A stretch of DNA of 64,000 bases from Thalassobellus sp050294475 (lineage in GTDB: Bacteria; Bacteroidota; Bacteroidia; Flavobacteriales; Flavobacteriaceae), in assembly GCA_050294475.1 (NCBI GenBank), contig JBNKOE010000011.1, forward strand, positions 1-64,000. The letters are read 5' to 3'. The notes under the pieces are model-generated. The model ran no database searches. It saw only the letters and a list, made by a program, of their open reading frames with translations, and was not told where the DNA came from. Shown here piece by piece: positions 50,405 through 60,245 of the stretch. Position numbers and translations under genes: made by a program. The first letter of the stretch is position 1. Each line of letters opens with the position of its first letter.

Positions 50405-51580
50405 ATGCAAAAACCAGTTCTCTTTTTATTTTCCTTTTTATTTTTTATTACATTATCTGCTCAACAAAATATTTTATCAAATGAGGCTGAGATAAACGTC
50501 CTTACTATTGGTCCTGGCACTTCTTTAAATGATGCTTTTGGTCATAGTGCTTTCAGAATAAAAGACACTAAAAATAAACTAGATGATGTTTATGGTTATG
50601 GTGAATTTGATTTTAATACTCCTAATTTTTACCTGAAATTTGCTCAAGGAAAACTTAATTACTCTATTGGAAAAATAGATTTTTATAGCTTTTATCAAGT
50701 ATATGCATATTATAATAGAAGTATAAAATCTCAAGTTTTAAACCTTTCTCAAGCTCAAAAACAAAACCTTTATAACTTTCTATTAAACAATTACAAACCT
50801 GAAAACAGACATTATTTATATGAATTCTTTTTTGATAATTGTGCTACTAAAATTAAAGACGTTACTAAAATTGCGGTAAACAACGCCATTGAGTTTAATC
50901 TCCCTGAAAATTATGAAGAAAAAACGTTTAGAACTTTAATATATGAAAACGTTAACAGGAATTCTTGGGGTAGTTTAGGTATAGATTTGGCTTTGGGTTC
51001 TGTAATTGATAAAAAAGCAACACCAGAGGAGCAAATGTTTTTACCAGAAAACATCTTTCAATTCTTTGAAGTAGCAACAATAAATAATACAAATACACCG
51101 CTTGTAAAAGAAAGTCGCATACTTTATAAGCAAAAAGAAACTGTAAAAAAAGATTCGTTTTTAACAAGTCCCTTATTTATTCTTGGGATTCTTGGTTTCT
51201 TTATCATCTTCATTACTTACAAAGATTATAAAAAGAATAAACAAAGTAAATGGCTAGATGTAACGCTATTTATCTTAACGGGGCTTATTGGTATATTCAT
51301 TTTATTGCTTTGGTTTGCTACCGACCATACTGGTACGCATCAAAACTATAATTTACTTTGGGCATTTGCACTTAATATTTTAGTAATTGGTCAATTATTT
51401 AAAAAGAAAATTAATGATTGGTTTATCAAATATTTAAAACTTTTAGTAATTCTTTTATGCCTATTACTTTTGCATTGGATTATTGGAATACAAGTATTTG
51501 CTATTGCATTAATACCTTTATTAATAGCTATATTTATTAGATATATCTTTTTAATACATCATTACAACAAACTAGACTAA
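50405..51580 (+). CDS. DUF4105 membrane protein
   Basis: A 391-residue protein: signal peptide (1-19), a periplasmic DUF4105 domain (about 25-180; LTIGPGTSLNDAFGHSAFRI, YLYEFFFDNCATKIKDV with an Asn-Cys pair that suggests a cysteine-peptidase-like NlpC/P60-type fold) and four or five membrane helices at the C-terminus (about 255-390). The His in FGHSAFR and the Cys in FFDNCATK could be catalytic; activity is unproven. Probably cotranscribed with the PorV/PorQ-like gene. Confidence 0.8.
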   Translation: MQKPVLFLFSFLFFITLSAQQNILSNEAEINVLTIGPGTSLNDAFGHSAFRIKDTKNKLDDVYGYGEFDFNTPNFYLKFAQGKLNYSIGKIDFYSFYQVYAYYNRSIKSQVLNLSQAQKQNLYNFLLNNYKPENRHYLYEFFFDNCATKIKDVTKIAVNNAIEFNLPENYEEKTFRTLIYENVNRNSWGSLGIDLALGSVIDKKATPEEQMFLPENIFQFFEVATINNTNTPLVKESRILYKQKETVKKDSFLTSPLFILGILGFFIIFITYKDYKKNKQSKWLDVTLFILTGLIGIFILLLWFATDHTGTHQNYNLLWAFALNILVIGQLFKKKINDWFIKYLKLLVILLCLLLLHWIIGIQVFAIALIPLLIAIFIRYIFLIHHYNKLD

Positions 51581-51586
51581 ATAAAT

Positions 51587-52978
51587 TTATTGTCCTCTAA
51601 AAAAGATCATTGTACTAATCGTTTTTACAAAAATATTAATGTCTAGAAAAAAACTTCGATGCTTTATATAATATAAGTCATACTGAAGTTTTAATAAGCT
51701 ATCATTAATTGAAGAACCATATCTTGTATTAACTTGTGCCCAACCTGTTAAACCAGGTTTAATAATATGTCTGGTTTCATAAAACGGAAGTATTTGTGAT
51801 AATTCTCTAACAAAATATGGTCGTTCTGGTCTCGGACCAATTAAACTCATTTCTCCTTTTAAAACATTGAAAAATTGTGGTATTTCGTCTAGTCTAGAGT
51901 TTCGTAAAAACTTCCCAAAAGGTGTTATTCTAACATCATTCTTTTTTGCCCAAACTGCACCATCTTTTTCAGCATTTGTAACCATAGTTCTAAACTTTAC
52001 TATCTTAAAAAGATTACCATTTTTACCAATACGCTCTTGAAAATAAAAAAGAGGTCCTCGATTAGCTATTAAATTACCTAAAAAAACAAAAGGTAACAGA
52101 ATTACACCATATAAAATCCCTAAAACAGAAATAACAATATCAAAAAAACGATGAAAAAACTGATACATTTTATTTTGGTTACTTCTACTAAAAGGGAAAT
52201 ATTTATAAAAATCTTTACCAACAAACTGAACAGGAACGCGATATGTCATTTCTTCATAAACTTGTGTATATTCTTTTATTGAAAAACCACCTTCTAAAAG
52301 TGTTATAAGGTCTTTATAAATTTCTTGAGTTATCGTTTCCGAATTATAACTAGCAATAACAATTTCAGAAATATTTTCATCTTTAATAACCTGATAAATT
52401 TGTTTAGGGCTATATTCAATTATTCCCAGTAACTTAATCTTATCTGTTTTATATACTTCACAATTAATAAAACCAACTATTTTATAATTTGGATCAGCAT
52501 CATTAAAAGCATCTACAATAACCTGTATATTAGATGTTTCCCCAACAATTAAAACCTTTTTATAAAACCGTGGAGACACTATAAAAGTTATATACGCTAA
52601 ACGCCAAACAAATAATGCAAATAAAATAGCAAAATAAAAATATAGAATTTGTAATCTATTATCTGGTAAAACAGGAGTTAAAAATGGTGTTAAAAAGTAA
52701 AATAATACAGTAACCGAAACGGTAAGTATGATATTAGTTAATACTTTTTCTAACCTACTTGCCTTTTGTAAATCATATAATTCGAAAATAGTTCCAAATA
52801 GTGTCACATAAATTATTAACACAAATACCCAACTCCAATTTTCTTTATTAATGGTAAAATAATCGAAATCAAATGTGTTACTTAAAAAATATAAAACTAC
52901 TAATATTGAAATAATATCAAAAATACGTAATAACACTTTACGCTCTGAAATATTGAAGTGAATCCCTTTTTTAGACAT
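51587..52978 (-). CDS. Undecaprenyl-phosphate sugar phosphotransferase (WcaJ-type)
   Basis: It starts polysaccharide synthesis by placing a sugar-1-phosphate on undecaprenyl phosphate. The 463-residue protein has four N-terminal helices (about 15-140), a Rossmann-like middle (KVLIVGETSNIQVIVDAF), one more membrane segment (about 275-300) and the catalytic C-terminal domain (FKIVKFRTM, SRLDEIPQFFNVLKGEMSLIGPRPERP). Full length for the family. It is the last gene of the leftward glycan cluster. The sugar is unknown; glucose or galactose is usual for this form. Confidence 0.93.
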   Translation of the reverse strand: MSKKGIHFNISERKVLLRIFDIISILVVLYFLSNTFDFDYFTINKENWSWVFVLIIYVTLFGTIFELYDLQKASRLEKVLTNIILTVSVTVLFYFLTPFLTPVLPDNRLQILYFYFAILFALFVWRLAYITFIVSPRFYKKVLIVGETSNIQVIVDAFNDADPNYKIVGFINCEVYKTDKIKLLGIIEYSPKQIYQVIKDENISEIVIASYNSETITQEIYKDLITLLEGGFSIKEYTQVYEEMTYRVPVQFVGKDFYKYFPFSRSNQNKMYQFFHRFFDIVISVLGILYGVILLPFVFLGNLIANRGPLFYFQERIGKNGNLFKIVKFRTMVTNAEKDGAVWAKKNDVRITPFGKFLRNSRLDEIPQFFNVLKGEMSLIGPRPERPYFVRELSQILPFYETRHIIKPGLTGWAQVNTRYGSSINDSLLKLQYDLYYIKHRSFFLDINIFVKTISTMIFFRGQ

Positions 52979-53039
52979 TTATTAAGAGCTTTTTTGAGAG
53001 GCTATAAAGATAGTAAGTTAATCCAACTAAAACCAAATA

Positions 53040-54050
53040 TCATTGTAAAACACTAAACCATTTTTGTTTAATAAGCTCCCAATCATAATTTTCAACCTTC
53101 TTCCTAGCTTTTAAAATTAAAGTATTGGTTTCTTCTGTATTAGCAAATATTCTTTTTAACGCAGATATAAACTCATTTACATTACTTGGGTTTACCAATA
53201 TACCATCTTTTCCACTTTCTATTAAAAAGGGCATGCCTCCAACATTAGTAGACACTACTGGTAATCCTAATGCCATAGCTTCAATTACGCTTACTGGCAT
53301 ATTGTCAAAATTAGTTGTATTTATAAAAACATTATAATCTTTAGATAAATCAACCCACTCTTGCTTAGAAAGTTTACCAGTAAACTTAACATCAACATTT
53401 AATTTATTAGCATAAGCTTTTGTTCTTTTTAGAGCACCATCATTCTCTGGTCCAACCATACAAAGCGCTCCTTGTATACCTTCATCTTTTAAAACTTTTA
53501 AAATCTCTACAGCTAATTGCGGATTATATATTTCTGAAAAAGAACGCACCCAAAGAAGTTTAGGCTTGTCAAAAACTTTTTTCTTAAACGGATAATTTTT
53601 AAGTTCTATAGAATTAGGAATACATAATACATCATGATAACCCTGTTTTTTAAATTCAAACTGAATGTATTCTGAAGGCGCTACATTCTTATAGGCGTTA
53701 TTGAATAAACTTTTACTTAATTTTGTGTTGTTTTTTAAACGATTAGTCAAATTCCCTCCATGTAAAATTGGAATGTATTTTAAGTTAAAAAATCGACATA
53801 ACTGACTACACAAATAAGCGTAATAAAAATTTTGAGTGCTGTAAGTATCAATTAAAACATAATCTACTTGTTTCCTATATTTTATAATATGCAATAGCAT
53901 ATCTAGCAACCGCAATATTTTATTATTAATCTTTGAAGCAGTAAAAACAAGATAACCTTCTAAACTTAAAGATTTACTTAATGTATCAATTGTTGTTACT
54001 GTTTTACCTTTTTGAGATAATTGATTTCCTATGTAAAGGAGTTTTATCAT
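53040..54050 (-). CDS. Glycosyltransferase family 4
   Basis: A 336-residue GT-B glycosyltransferase. It begins LLYIGNQLSQKGKTVTTIDTLSKSL. The C-terminal donor domain has PKLLWVRSFSEIYNPQLAVE and the E-x7-E motif SVIEAMALGLPVVSTNVGGMP. Its start lies 47 bases inside the preceding polymerase gene in another frame, an unusually long overlap but supported by the good N-terminal match. Donor and acceptor are unknown. Confidence 0.9.
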   Translation of the reverse strand: MIKLLYIGNQLSQKGKTVTTIDTLSKSLSLEGYLVFTASKINNKILRLLDMLLHIIKYRKQVDYVLIDTYSTQNFYYAYLCSQLCRFFNLKYIPILHGGNLTNRLKNNTKLSKSLFNNAYKNVAPSEYIQFEFKKQGYHDVLCIPNSIELKNYPFKKKVFDKPKLLWVRSFSEIYNPQLAVEILKVLKDEGIQGALCMVGPENDGALKRTKAYANKLNVDVKFTGKLSKQEWVDLSKDYNVFINTTNFDNMPVSVIEAMALGLPVVSTNVGGMPFLIESGKDGILVNPSNVNEFISALKRIFANTEETNTLILKARKKVENYDWELIKQKWFSVLQ

Positions 54051-55362
54051 AAGTAATGTTTAATAAACAAAGTCCGTAAATAAATGCTGGAGCAGCAATT
54101 CGCATTGCAGAATGATTAATAGTTAATAACCAAAAGAAATAAAAAGAATAAAAGAAAATATTATTTCTATTTTTAATCCTATATACCAATGGCACTAATA
54201 ATAATATTAAAAATGCAAAAACACCTAATAATCCATGTTCTGCAACAATACGACTCATTTCATTATGTGATGCAGCAGTAATACCTGTTTCATTTAAACG
54301 AGCTTCTTTTACTTTACCAACACCAATTCCTAAAAAAGGATTATCAACAAATTCTCCAATCTCAAAAGCAAGTAAATCTGCCCTTCCTGTAGTTATGTCT
54401 TCTTTTTCTCTTCCAGCTGCATCTTGGTTAGCATAACGTTTATCTAAAAACCCACTTGTTTGAATAGAACTCACAATCCAAGTAAAGACTAACATCAGTA
54501 TAAAAATAAATAATGAAAATTTAATACGAAATTTAGTTTTTAAATTAACCTTTAAATAATATAACGCTAAAAAAAACAAAATCATTATAATAGCAGTAAT
54601 AACACCTCCTCTACTAAATGTAGCAAGGGCTCTTACCCCTAATAATCCTAGCAAAAGCAGATCTATTATTCTATGAAAAAATAACTCATTAGACATAAAA
54701 AAACGTGTTGCTAACACAAAAATACCTATACCTAAAACTGTAGAAACTTGATTAGGACCAAAACCTCCAGAAGCAGCAAAATTGGATCCTGTACTTGTAA
54801 TAACCTCTTGCAGATTTGGAGTGTATAGAATTAAATACACTGTCATACTAATAAGTGGTAATAAAAAAGCTAATAATATTATTTTAATCTGACTAAAACT
54901 AACATTACGCTTATAACAAAAAAAGGCAGATAGCCCTAAACAAACAGGTCCGCTTAAATTAAAGGCTATAGCTCTACGAATATCTGTTTCAAAACCCATA
55001 TCTACTACTGCCACAAAAATACTAGGTATTAACAACAAAATATATAAAACATAAACTAACGACTGCTTTGAAAAACTATTACTAAATAGTCCCATCAAAA
55101 TAAAAACTATAACTGAATACTTACTTGCTTCATAAAACACTGTACCTCCATTCATCCTTAAAAAAACTTCAACCCCAACTATGTAGGCGCATGCTATTAA
55201 AACATAGAAAGTTTTGTGTTTTTTAGAAGCTTTTAAAATTTTATAACTAAAAAAAACGATAATGAATAAAAAATAAACTAATGCTAAAGGCTTAAAGACA
55301 AAAACACCTATAGCTAAAGCTACATGAAAAGTTAAAAGTTTATAATATAATGATAACTTCAT
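54004..55362 (-). CDS. O-antigen polymerase/ligase-like membrane protein
   Basis: A 452-residue protein with about 11-12 membrane helices and one long periplasmic loop (about 305-375) with the Wzy/WaaL-type segment VDNPFLGIGVGKVKEARL followed by ASHNEMSRIVAEHGLLGVFAF. The HNE-like motif is typical of the Wzy_C family. It either polymerises repeat units or attaches the glycan; the two cannot be told apart here. It overlaps both neighbours. Confidence 0.88.
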   Translation of the reverse strand: MKLSLYYKLLTFHVALAIGVFVFKPLALVYFLFIIVFFSYKILKASKKHKTFYVLIACAYIVGVEVFLRMNGGTVFYEASKYSVIVFILMGLFSNSFSKQSLVYVLYILLLIPSIFVAVVDMGFETDIRRAIAFNLSGPVCLGLSAFFCYKRNVSFSQIKIILLAFLLPLISMTVYLILYTPNLQEVITSTGSNFAASGGFGPNQVSTVLGIGIFVLATRFFMSNELFFHRIIDLLLLGLLGVRALATFSRGGVITAIIMILFFLALYYLKVNLKTKFRIKFSLFIFILMLVFTWIVSSIQTSGFLDKRYANQDAAGREKEDITTGRADLLAFEIGEFVDNPFLGIGVGKVKEARLNETGITAASHNEMSRIVAEHGLLGVFAFLILLLVPLVYRIKNRNNIFFYSFYFFWLLTINHSAMRIAAPAFIYGLCLLNITYDKTPLHRKSIISKR

Positions 55363-56435
55363 ATTTGATGTGCTTTATAAACTTCTAAAATAGAATCCAT
55401 TATATAAGATTCAGAAAACGATTTATGAACCTTCATTTGCAAACATCTACCTGACTCTAGTCTTAATTCATTATCATTAATAAATTCCAACAATGCATTA
55501 GCTAAAGCATCAGTATCGTTTGAAGGAATTAATTTGCCTTCTTTTTCGTTTGAAATAACTTTATGACAATCACCGACATTAGTAGTAATAGTTGGTAACC
55601 CTACTATACCATATTCTAACAATACTAGTGGTAAACCTTCTGATTTTGATGATAAAACACCTATATCACTTTGATTCAAAATATTAAAAATATCTATACA
55701 ACTACCATAAACAAAAACATGATCTTCTAAATTATTCTCGATTATAAATTCTTTAACAGAAGAAGAATAATTATCATTAAAATCCTGTCCCACCAAATGA
55801 AGTGTCCATGTCTTATTTGTTTTCAACATCTGTTTAAAAGCTTTTAAAAGGTTCATATGATCCTTTTGCTCCCTCAAGTTTGCTAAACAAATAATTCTTT
55901 TTCCTTTTTCTCCTTTTAATTTTGTTAATGACTCTATATTACTTGCTACAGCAAAATTAGGTAAGTAAGTAACCGATTTAGAACAAAGAACCTTTTTACA
56001 CCAACTTTCCAAATTAGTATTTACCACAAAAATATGCTTAAATAATCTTGAACACCATTTTAAAACTAATTTTGGGCGCTTATATAAAAATTCACTTTTA
56101 CCATAGTGATCATGCCAAATAAGTATGAGTTTTGGATTTAATATTTTTATGATACTCGCTAAAAAAAAAGAACTTGAATGTGCATGAATTAAATTAATAC
56201 TATTTGTTTTTATAAAACGGTTTAACTTTAAAATAGCCTTAAAATCAATCGTGCTTTTTTTATTTAAATACAGATATTCAACTTCTTTCGATAGGCTTTT
56301 TTTTAGAGCTCCCTCTTCTCTTGTTGTACATAAATAAGATGTTTTAATACGAGATGCTAATGAATTTGCAAAATTAACAGCTACTCGTTCTGCTCCTCCT
56401 GGGTTTAATGAATCTATTAACTGTAGAACCTTCAT
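55359..56435 (-). CDS. Glycosyltransferase family 4
   Basis: A 358-residue GT-B enzyme. MKVLQLIDSLNPGGAERVAVNFANSL is the usual start (first 20 seen in MKVLQLIDSLNPGGAERVAV). The donor domain has KGKRIICLANLREQKDHMNLL and SEGLPLVLLEYGIVGLPTIT with Glu residues of the E-x7-E type. Overlaps the polymerase gene by 4 bases. Linkage unknown. Confidence 0.9.
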   Translation of the reverse strand: MKVLQLIDSLNPGGAERVAVNFANSLASRIKTSYLCTTREEGALKKSLSKEVEYLYLNKKSTIDFKAILKLNRFIKTNSINLIHAHSSSFFLASIIKILNPKLILIWHDHYGKSEFLYKRPKLVLKWCSRLFKHIFVVNTNLESWCKKVLCSKSVTYLPNFAVASNIESLTKLKGEKGKRIICLANLREQKDHMNLLKAFKQMLKTNKTWTLHLVGQDFNDNYSSSVKEFIIENNLEDHVFVYGSCIDIFNILNQSDIGVLSSKSEGLPLVLLEYGIVGLPTITTNVGDCHKVISNEKEGKLIPSNDTDALANALLEFINDNELRLESGRCLQMKVHKSFSESYIMDSILEVYKAHQI

Positions 56436-57553
56436 GAATGTATTAACAATTTAGAAATTTCTTCCTCAAAAACATCTAAAGTATAACTTTGTGACCAAAT
56501 GGAAGCTTTTCTCGACATTGTTTCTAATAATGAAAAATCATTTAAAACTTTATTTATACTAGATGTTGCTTCAACCAATTCTGGTTCAATTAGTATACCT
56601 CTAACTCCGTAGTCTAACATGTTTGAAACACAAGATATTTTAGTAGCAATTGGTATCACTCCAAAAAACATTGCTTCGGCAATGGCCTTTGGCCAGCCTT
56701 CCGATTTTGATGGTAATATTGAAAAATGAGCAATTTTCAATGTTTCTTTTAGTACCTCTTTTGATTGGTTTCCGTGTAAAAAAACAATCTTTTCAAGTTT
56801 ATGAGCTACAATATAATTTAGCAATGTTTCTTTTAATACACCATCACCATAAACATCTAAATGTACACTTTGCCCTTGTTTATATAAAGCTTCAATAATT
56901 TGTATAGCTAATAACGGACGTTTCCCTTCTACTAAACTTCCCACAAAAACAAAATTCAATTTCCCTGAATAATCTCGTTTATTAGGCTTCTCTATTTCAG
57001 AATTTTTATATGTTGCTGTAAAAAATGGCTTTATGTTTTTAGTTTGTTTTTTCCAATCTCCATAAACCAAAACTTGTATGTTTCTAGTTAAAAATGCATT
57101 ACTCAATATCCATTTTTGAAACTTATAACTTAATGGTTGTTTTGCTTTAGGATCCCAATTACCCGCATATTTAGCCGTTTTCTGTTTCTTAGGAAAACAT
57201 ATTTGAATCAAACATCCTAACAATCCTATGTTTCCTGGGCAGCGTAAATGAATATGGTCTGCTTTACGACAAGATTTAAAAATTTTAAAAAAAATAATAG
57301 GTAACTTTAATAACGAACTCATTATTTTAGTAACCGATGTAAATTCTATGGCAGGAATTTTTGTTAAATTTAAATTATTGTGCTGATAAGCTAAGTCTAT
57401 TTTAGAAATACCATCTGTAACTAAAGGCACAATAATTTCTACCTCATCAACATATTTTAGCCATATATTCATTTCTCTAACATAAGGTGCATAACTAAAT
57501 GTAGTAGCATCTTTCGTTTTATGTAAAGCGTGAGATATAATTAAAAACTTCAT
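56432..57553 (-). CDS. Glycosyltransferase family 4
   Basis: A 373-residue GT-B enzyme. The donor half has KLNFVFVGSLVEGKRPLLAI (about 200-219) and SEGWPKAIAEAMFFGVIPIA (the E-x7-E region, about 285-304). The N-terminal acceptor half is less conserved (FLIISHALHKTKDATTFSYA). Overlaps both neighbours by 4 bases, so it is part of one transcript. Specificity unknown. Confidence 0.9.
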   Translation of the reverse strand: MKFLIISHALHKTKDATTFSYAPYVREMNIWLKYVDEVEIIVPLVTDGISKIDLAYQHNNLNLTKIPAIEFTSVTKIMSSLLKLPIIFFKIFKSCRKADHIHLRCPGNIGLLGCLIQICFPKKQKTAKYAGNWDPKAKQPLSYKFQKWILSNAFLTRNIQVLVYGDWKKQTKNIKPFFTATYKNSEIEKPNKRDYSGKLNFVFVGSLVEGKRPLLAIQIIEALYKQGQSVHLDVYGDGVLKETLLNYIVAHKLEKIVFLHGNQSKEVLKETLKIAHFSILPSKSEGWPKAIAEAMFFGVIPIATKISCVSNMLDYGVRGILIEPELVEATSSINKVLNDFSLLETMSRKASIWSQSYTLDVFEEEISKLLIHS

Positions 57554-58545
57554 TCCCTTATTTTCGGTGCATTAAAGATAAGCGAAAACCAACCAACAAT
57601 TCGCCCTAAACTCTCAGTGAATGCCTCGCTTCTGTTAGAAGTAGTTATAACATTTAGCAGTCGTATTTTAGTTAACAAAACAGCCGTTACATGCCACTTT
57701 AATCGTGCTTTAAAAGTAGGTTTTGTATATTTTACTCGCCAAACATACCAGCCATTTCTAATAACCATTTTACCATAGTTATATTTATTTGGTCGACCAG
57801 ATCCGTCATGATAATGAGCTAATTGAGCATTTGTATTTACATAGAGTTTTCCTGTTTTGGCTAATCTTAATGAAAAATCGGTGTCTTCATACAATCCGTA
57901 ACCTTCAAAATATGTTGAGAACTTCATCTTTTTAAAAACACTTTTTTTATAAGAGGAAACCCCGCCCATAATCTGCTCCACTTGATACATCTTTCCCGAA
58001 GGCGGTAAAAAACTAACAGATCGTCCATGAGAAAAGCTTGGCATAAAACCAGGGTTTGCATCTGGTAAGAGTCCGAAAATGCGTCTTATTTTAAATCGTG
58101 ATGGTTCTTCACGCATCCACCCATCATAATAAAATTTTGATGAGTCATTTTTATCATCAGATGGCTTCCAGTTAACTTCATTAGTAATATAACCTCCTAC
58201 TGCTAAGGCTTCTGGTTTCACTAAATATGTTTTTATTAAGGCTTCAAAATAATTAGTTTCTAAAATAACATCATCATCTAAAAAACAAATGATTTCTGAA
58301 TCTTCAGAAACTAAATTAATTCCAAAATTTCGCTGTTTGGTTAATCCTCTATTTGAATCATCAACTTTAAAATATCTTAAATTATTAAATATATTTTCTT
58401 TTAAAACGATCTCTGTTTCCTCATTATTAGACCCATCAATTATTAAAACTTCATTAGGATACAAGGTCTGTTCTTTAACCGACTGCAATAATTTAAGCAG
58501 TGGCTTAGGTCTCATATATGTACAAATAATTAAAGTAAAATTCAT
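57550..58545 (-). CDS. Glycosyltransferase family 2
   Basis: A 331-residue GT-A enzyme. FTLIICTYMRPKPLLKLLQS at the start, IDGSNN, then the metal-binding CFLDDDVIL (Asp-Asp-Asp, about residue 92) and EDTDFSLRLAKTG (the ED catalytic-base region, about 226). Complete for the family. It is the first gene downstream of the intergenic inverted repeat at 58.6 kb and may start its own transcript. Confidence 0.91.
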   Translation of the reverse strand: MNFTLIICTYMRPKPLLKLLQSVKEQTLYPNEVLIIDGSNNEETEIVLKENIFNNLRYFKVDDSNRGLTKQRNFGINLVSEDSEIICFLDDDVILETNYFEALIKTYLVKPEALAVGGYITNEVNWKPSDDKNDSSKFYYDGWMREEPSRFKIRRIFGLLPDANPGFMPSFSHGRSVSFLPPSGKMYQVEQIMGGVSSYKKSVFKKMKFSTYFEGYGLYEDTDFSLRLAKTGKLYVNTNAQLAHYHDGSGRPNKYNYGKMVIRNGWYVWRVKYTKPTFKARLKWHVTAVLLTKIRLLNVITTSNRSEAFTESLGRIVGWFSLIFNAPKIRE

Positions 58546-58581
58546 AAGTCACAAGGCACCATTAAATTAAAAATAATCTCA

Positions 58582-58655
58582 TCAGTCTGAGTTTGCCTGT
58601 CAGTCTGAGCCTGTCGAAGCCCCCCAACGACACACTTCGACAGGCTTAGTGTGAC
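58582..58655. repeat. Inverted repeat with CTGTCGAAG arms between two glycosyltransferase genes
   Basis: Arms 58599-58619 and 58635-58655 pair at 18 of 21 positions around AGCCTGTCGAAG / CTTCGACAGGCT. TCAGTCTGAG also occurs as a direct repeat at 58582 and 58600. It looks like the dispersed palindromic repeats with CTTCGACAGG cores known from Bacteroidota genomes; only one copy is in this window. It could act as a transcription attenuator. Confidence 0.6.
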
Positions 58656-58706
58656 AAAATTACACAAGCTCAAGGTAACAAAGTAATTATTATTAAAATC
58701 CATGAT

Positions 58707-60245
58707 TTATTTTGTTCGTTTTCCTAAGGCTATTAATTTTTTCGCATAAAAAACCGACTTATTAAACTGTAAAAGCCTCTTAGGAAATGTTATGATTCTT
58801 AACGGTAACTCTATGAGTTTAGCTTTTGTAAAATAAAACACAAAATATTTAATTTTATATTCCTTTCGTTGTGCTTTGTCAAAATGCTTAAACAATTGAT
58901 ACATAATGGTTGGACTTGGCTTAGGCACTATCTTTTTAACAGGTATATCTAACTCCCAAGGTTGTTGCTTACGTTTCTTACCTTTTACACTTGCTTGATG
59001 TCCCCAAAACCGGTACCCTCCTACTTGCGGTTTTAAATGTAAATTAACAGAAAATGGATTGTGTAAAACGGTGACTCCCAGTTTTGAGATTGACAAACCA
59101 AAATCACTATCTTCTCCATAACCGCCATCATAATTAATATCGTTACCAACTAATTGCTTTACAACACGACTAGATACACAAGAATTAGCATTACTAAAGG
59201 ATTGTGCGGCACCTACTTTCCAACGTGCATCTCCCATAGTTTTTAACTTGTCATCTAAATCAATTAAGGTTTGCTGTTGGTGGTCTGCCCTAATATCTAA
59301 CCCATTACAGGCTTCTGCATTATAGGTTTGTAATAATCTAATATGATTTTCTATAAACTGTGGTTGAATACGAATATCGTCATCACCAAAAACAATATAA
59401 TCACCCGTACATAAATCTATCGCTTCATTTCTGGCTCTGCAACTACCTTTAGTAGTTTGCCATTTAAAAACAACCTTAAACGAATAGTTACTTGCCTTAT
59501 ATAGCAATTCATCTCTTGAATTTTCGGGAGTTGCGTCAACTACAATCACTTCAAAAGGTTTATAGGTTTGATGTTCTAAATCGTTTAACAAATTTAGTGT
59601 AAAATCTTGACGCATCATGGTGGGAATAATATAACTTACCTTCGGAGTTCCTTTAATAGCATGTAATTCCCTTGGTTTTAATAAGATTGACTTATCTTTA
59701 AACTGAAACTTCTTTTTTGCATACCAAAAACTATTGATTTCATTTAATTTCCAAAAACCTCTTCGCAACACCATATAAATACTATGAGATAACTTAAAAT
59801 TTTTAAAATAGAATGTGTAAATATCTTTTGTTGAAATATTTACTTCTTCAATAGTGTCATCAAATAATCCTTTCACGTATAGCGGAATAGCTCCTTGATA
59901 CCGTAAGATATTAAACCCAAAATCTAAGGCTGAAGTTTGAATATTTTCATAATCTAAATCAAAGCCGCCAAAAGCCTCCCAAACATGCTTTCTCACAACA
60001 AAGGCATTAGGGTTTATTCGCCAACTAACCGATTTTTCTAAATTATCGAAGTCTTTAGCATACCAAAAATAAACTACCGTTTGATAAACAATTTCAGGAA
60101 ATACATTTTTATAACCTTGGTCTAAACTACTATGCCAAATATCGCCTTCACCTAAAGCCAATTCATCAAGCAAATTTATATCTGGAGTGCCTTGATACAA
60201 TAAAATCTCTCCAGTAGTAGTGATATGTTCTTTTAAGTCTATCAA
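58707..60245 (-). CDS. Glycosyltransferase family 2 with an extra partial N-terminal GT-A half
   Basis: A 512-residue protein. The complete GT2 domain is C-terminal (about 200-420): VSYIIPTMMRQDFTLNLLND, VVDATPEN, GDYIVFGDDDIRI, GYGEDSDFGLSISKLG. The first 130 residues look like the second half of another GT-A fold (INPNAFVVRKHVWEAFGGFD) and lack its nucleotide-binding first half. The start is TTG (MIDLKEHITT), overlapping the previous gene's stop (TTGA), and no better start exists. The first half is probably structural or acceptor-binding. Confidence 0.85.
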   Translation of the reverse strand: MIDLKEHITTTGEILLYQGTPDINLLDELALGEGDIWHSSLDQGYKNVFPEIVYQTVVYFWYAKDFDNLEKSVSWRINPNAFVVRKHVWEAFGGFDLDYENIQTSALDFGFNILRYQGAIPLYVKGLFDDTIEEVNISTKDIYTFYFKNFKLSHSIYMVLRRGFWKLNEINSFWYAKKKFQFKDKSILLKPRELHAIKGTPKVSYIIPTMMRQDFTLNLLNDLEHQTYKPFEVIVVDATPENSRDELLYKASNYSFKVVFKWQTTKGSCRARNEAIDLCTGDYIVFGDDDIRIQPQFIENHIRLLQTYNAEACNGLDIRADHQQQTLIDLDDKLKTMGDARWKVGAAQSFSNANSCVSSRVVKQLVGNDINYDGGYGEDSDFGLSISKLGVTVLHNPFSVNLHLKPQVGGYRFWGHQASVKGKKRKQQPWELDIPVKKIVPKPSPTIMYQLFKHFDKAQRKEYKIKYFVFYFTKAKLIELPLRIITFPKRLLQFNKSVFYAKKLIALGKRTK

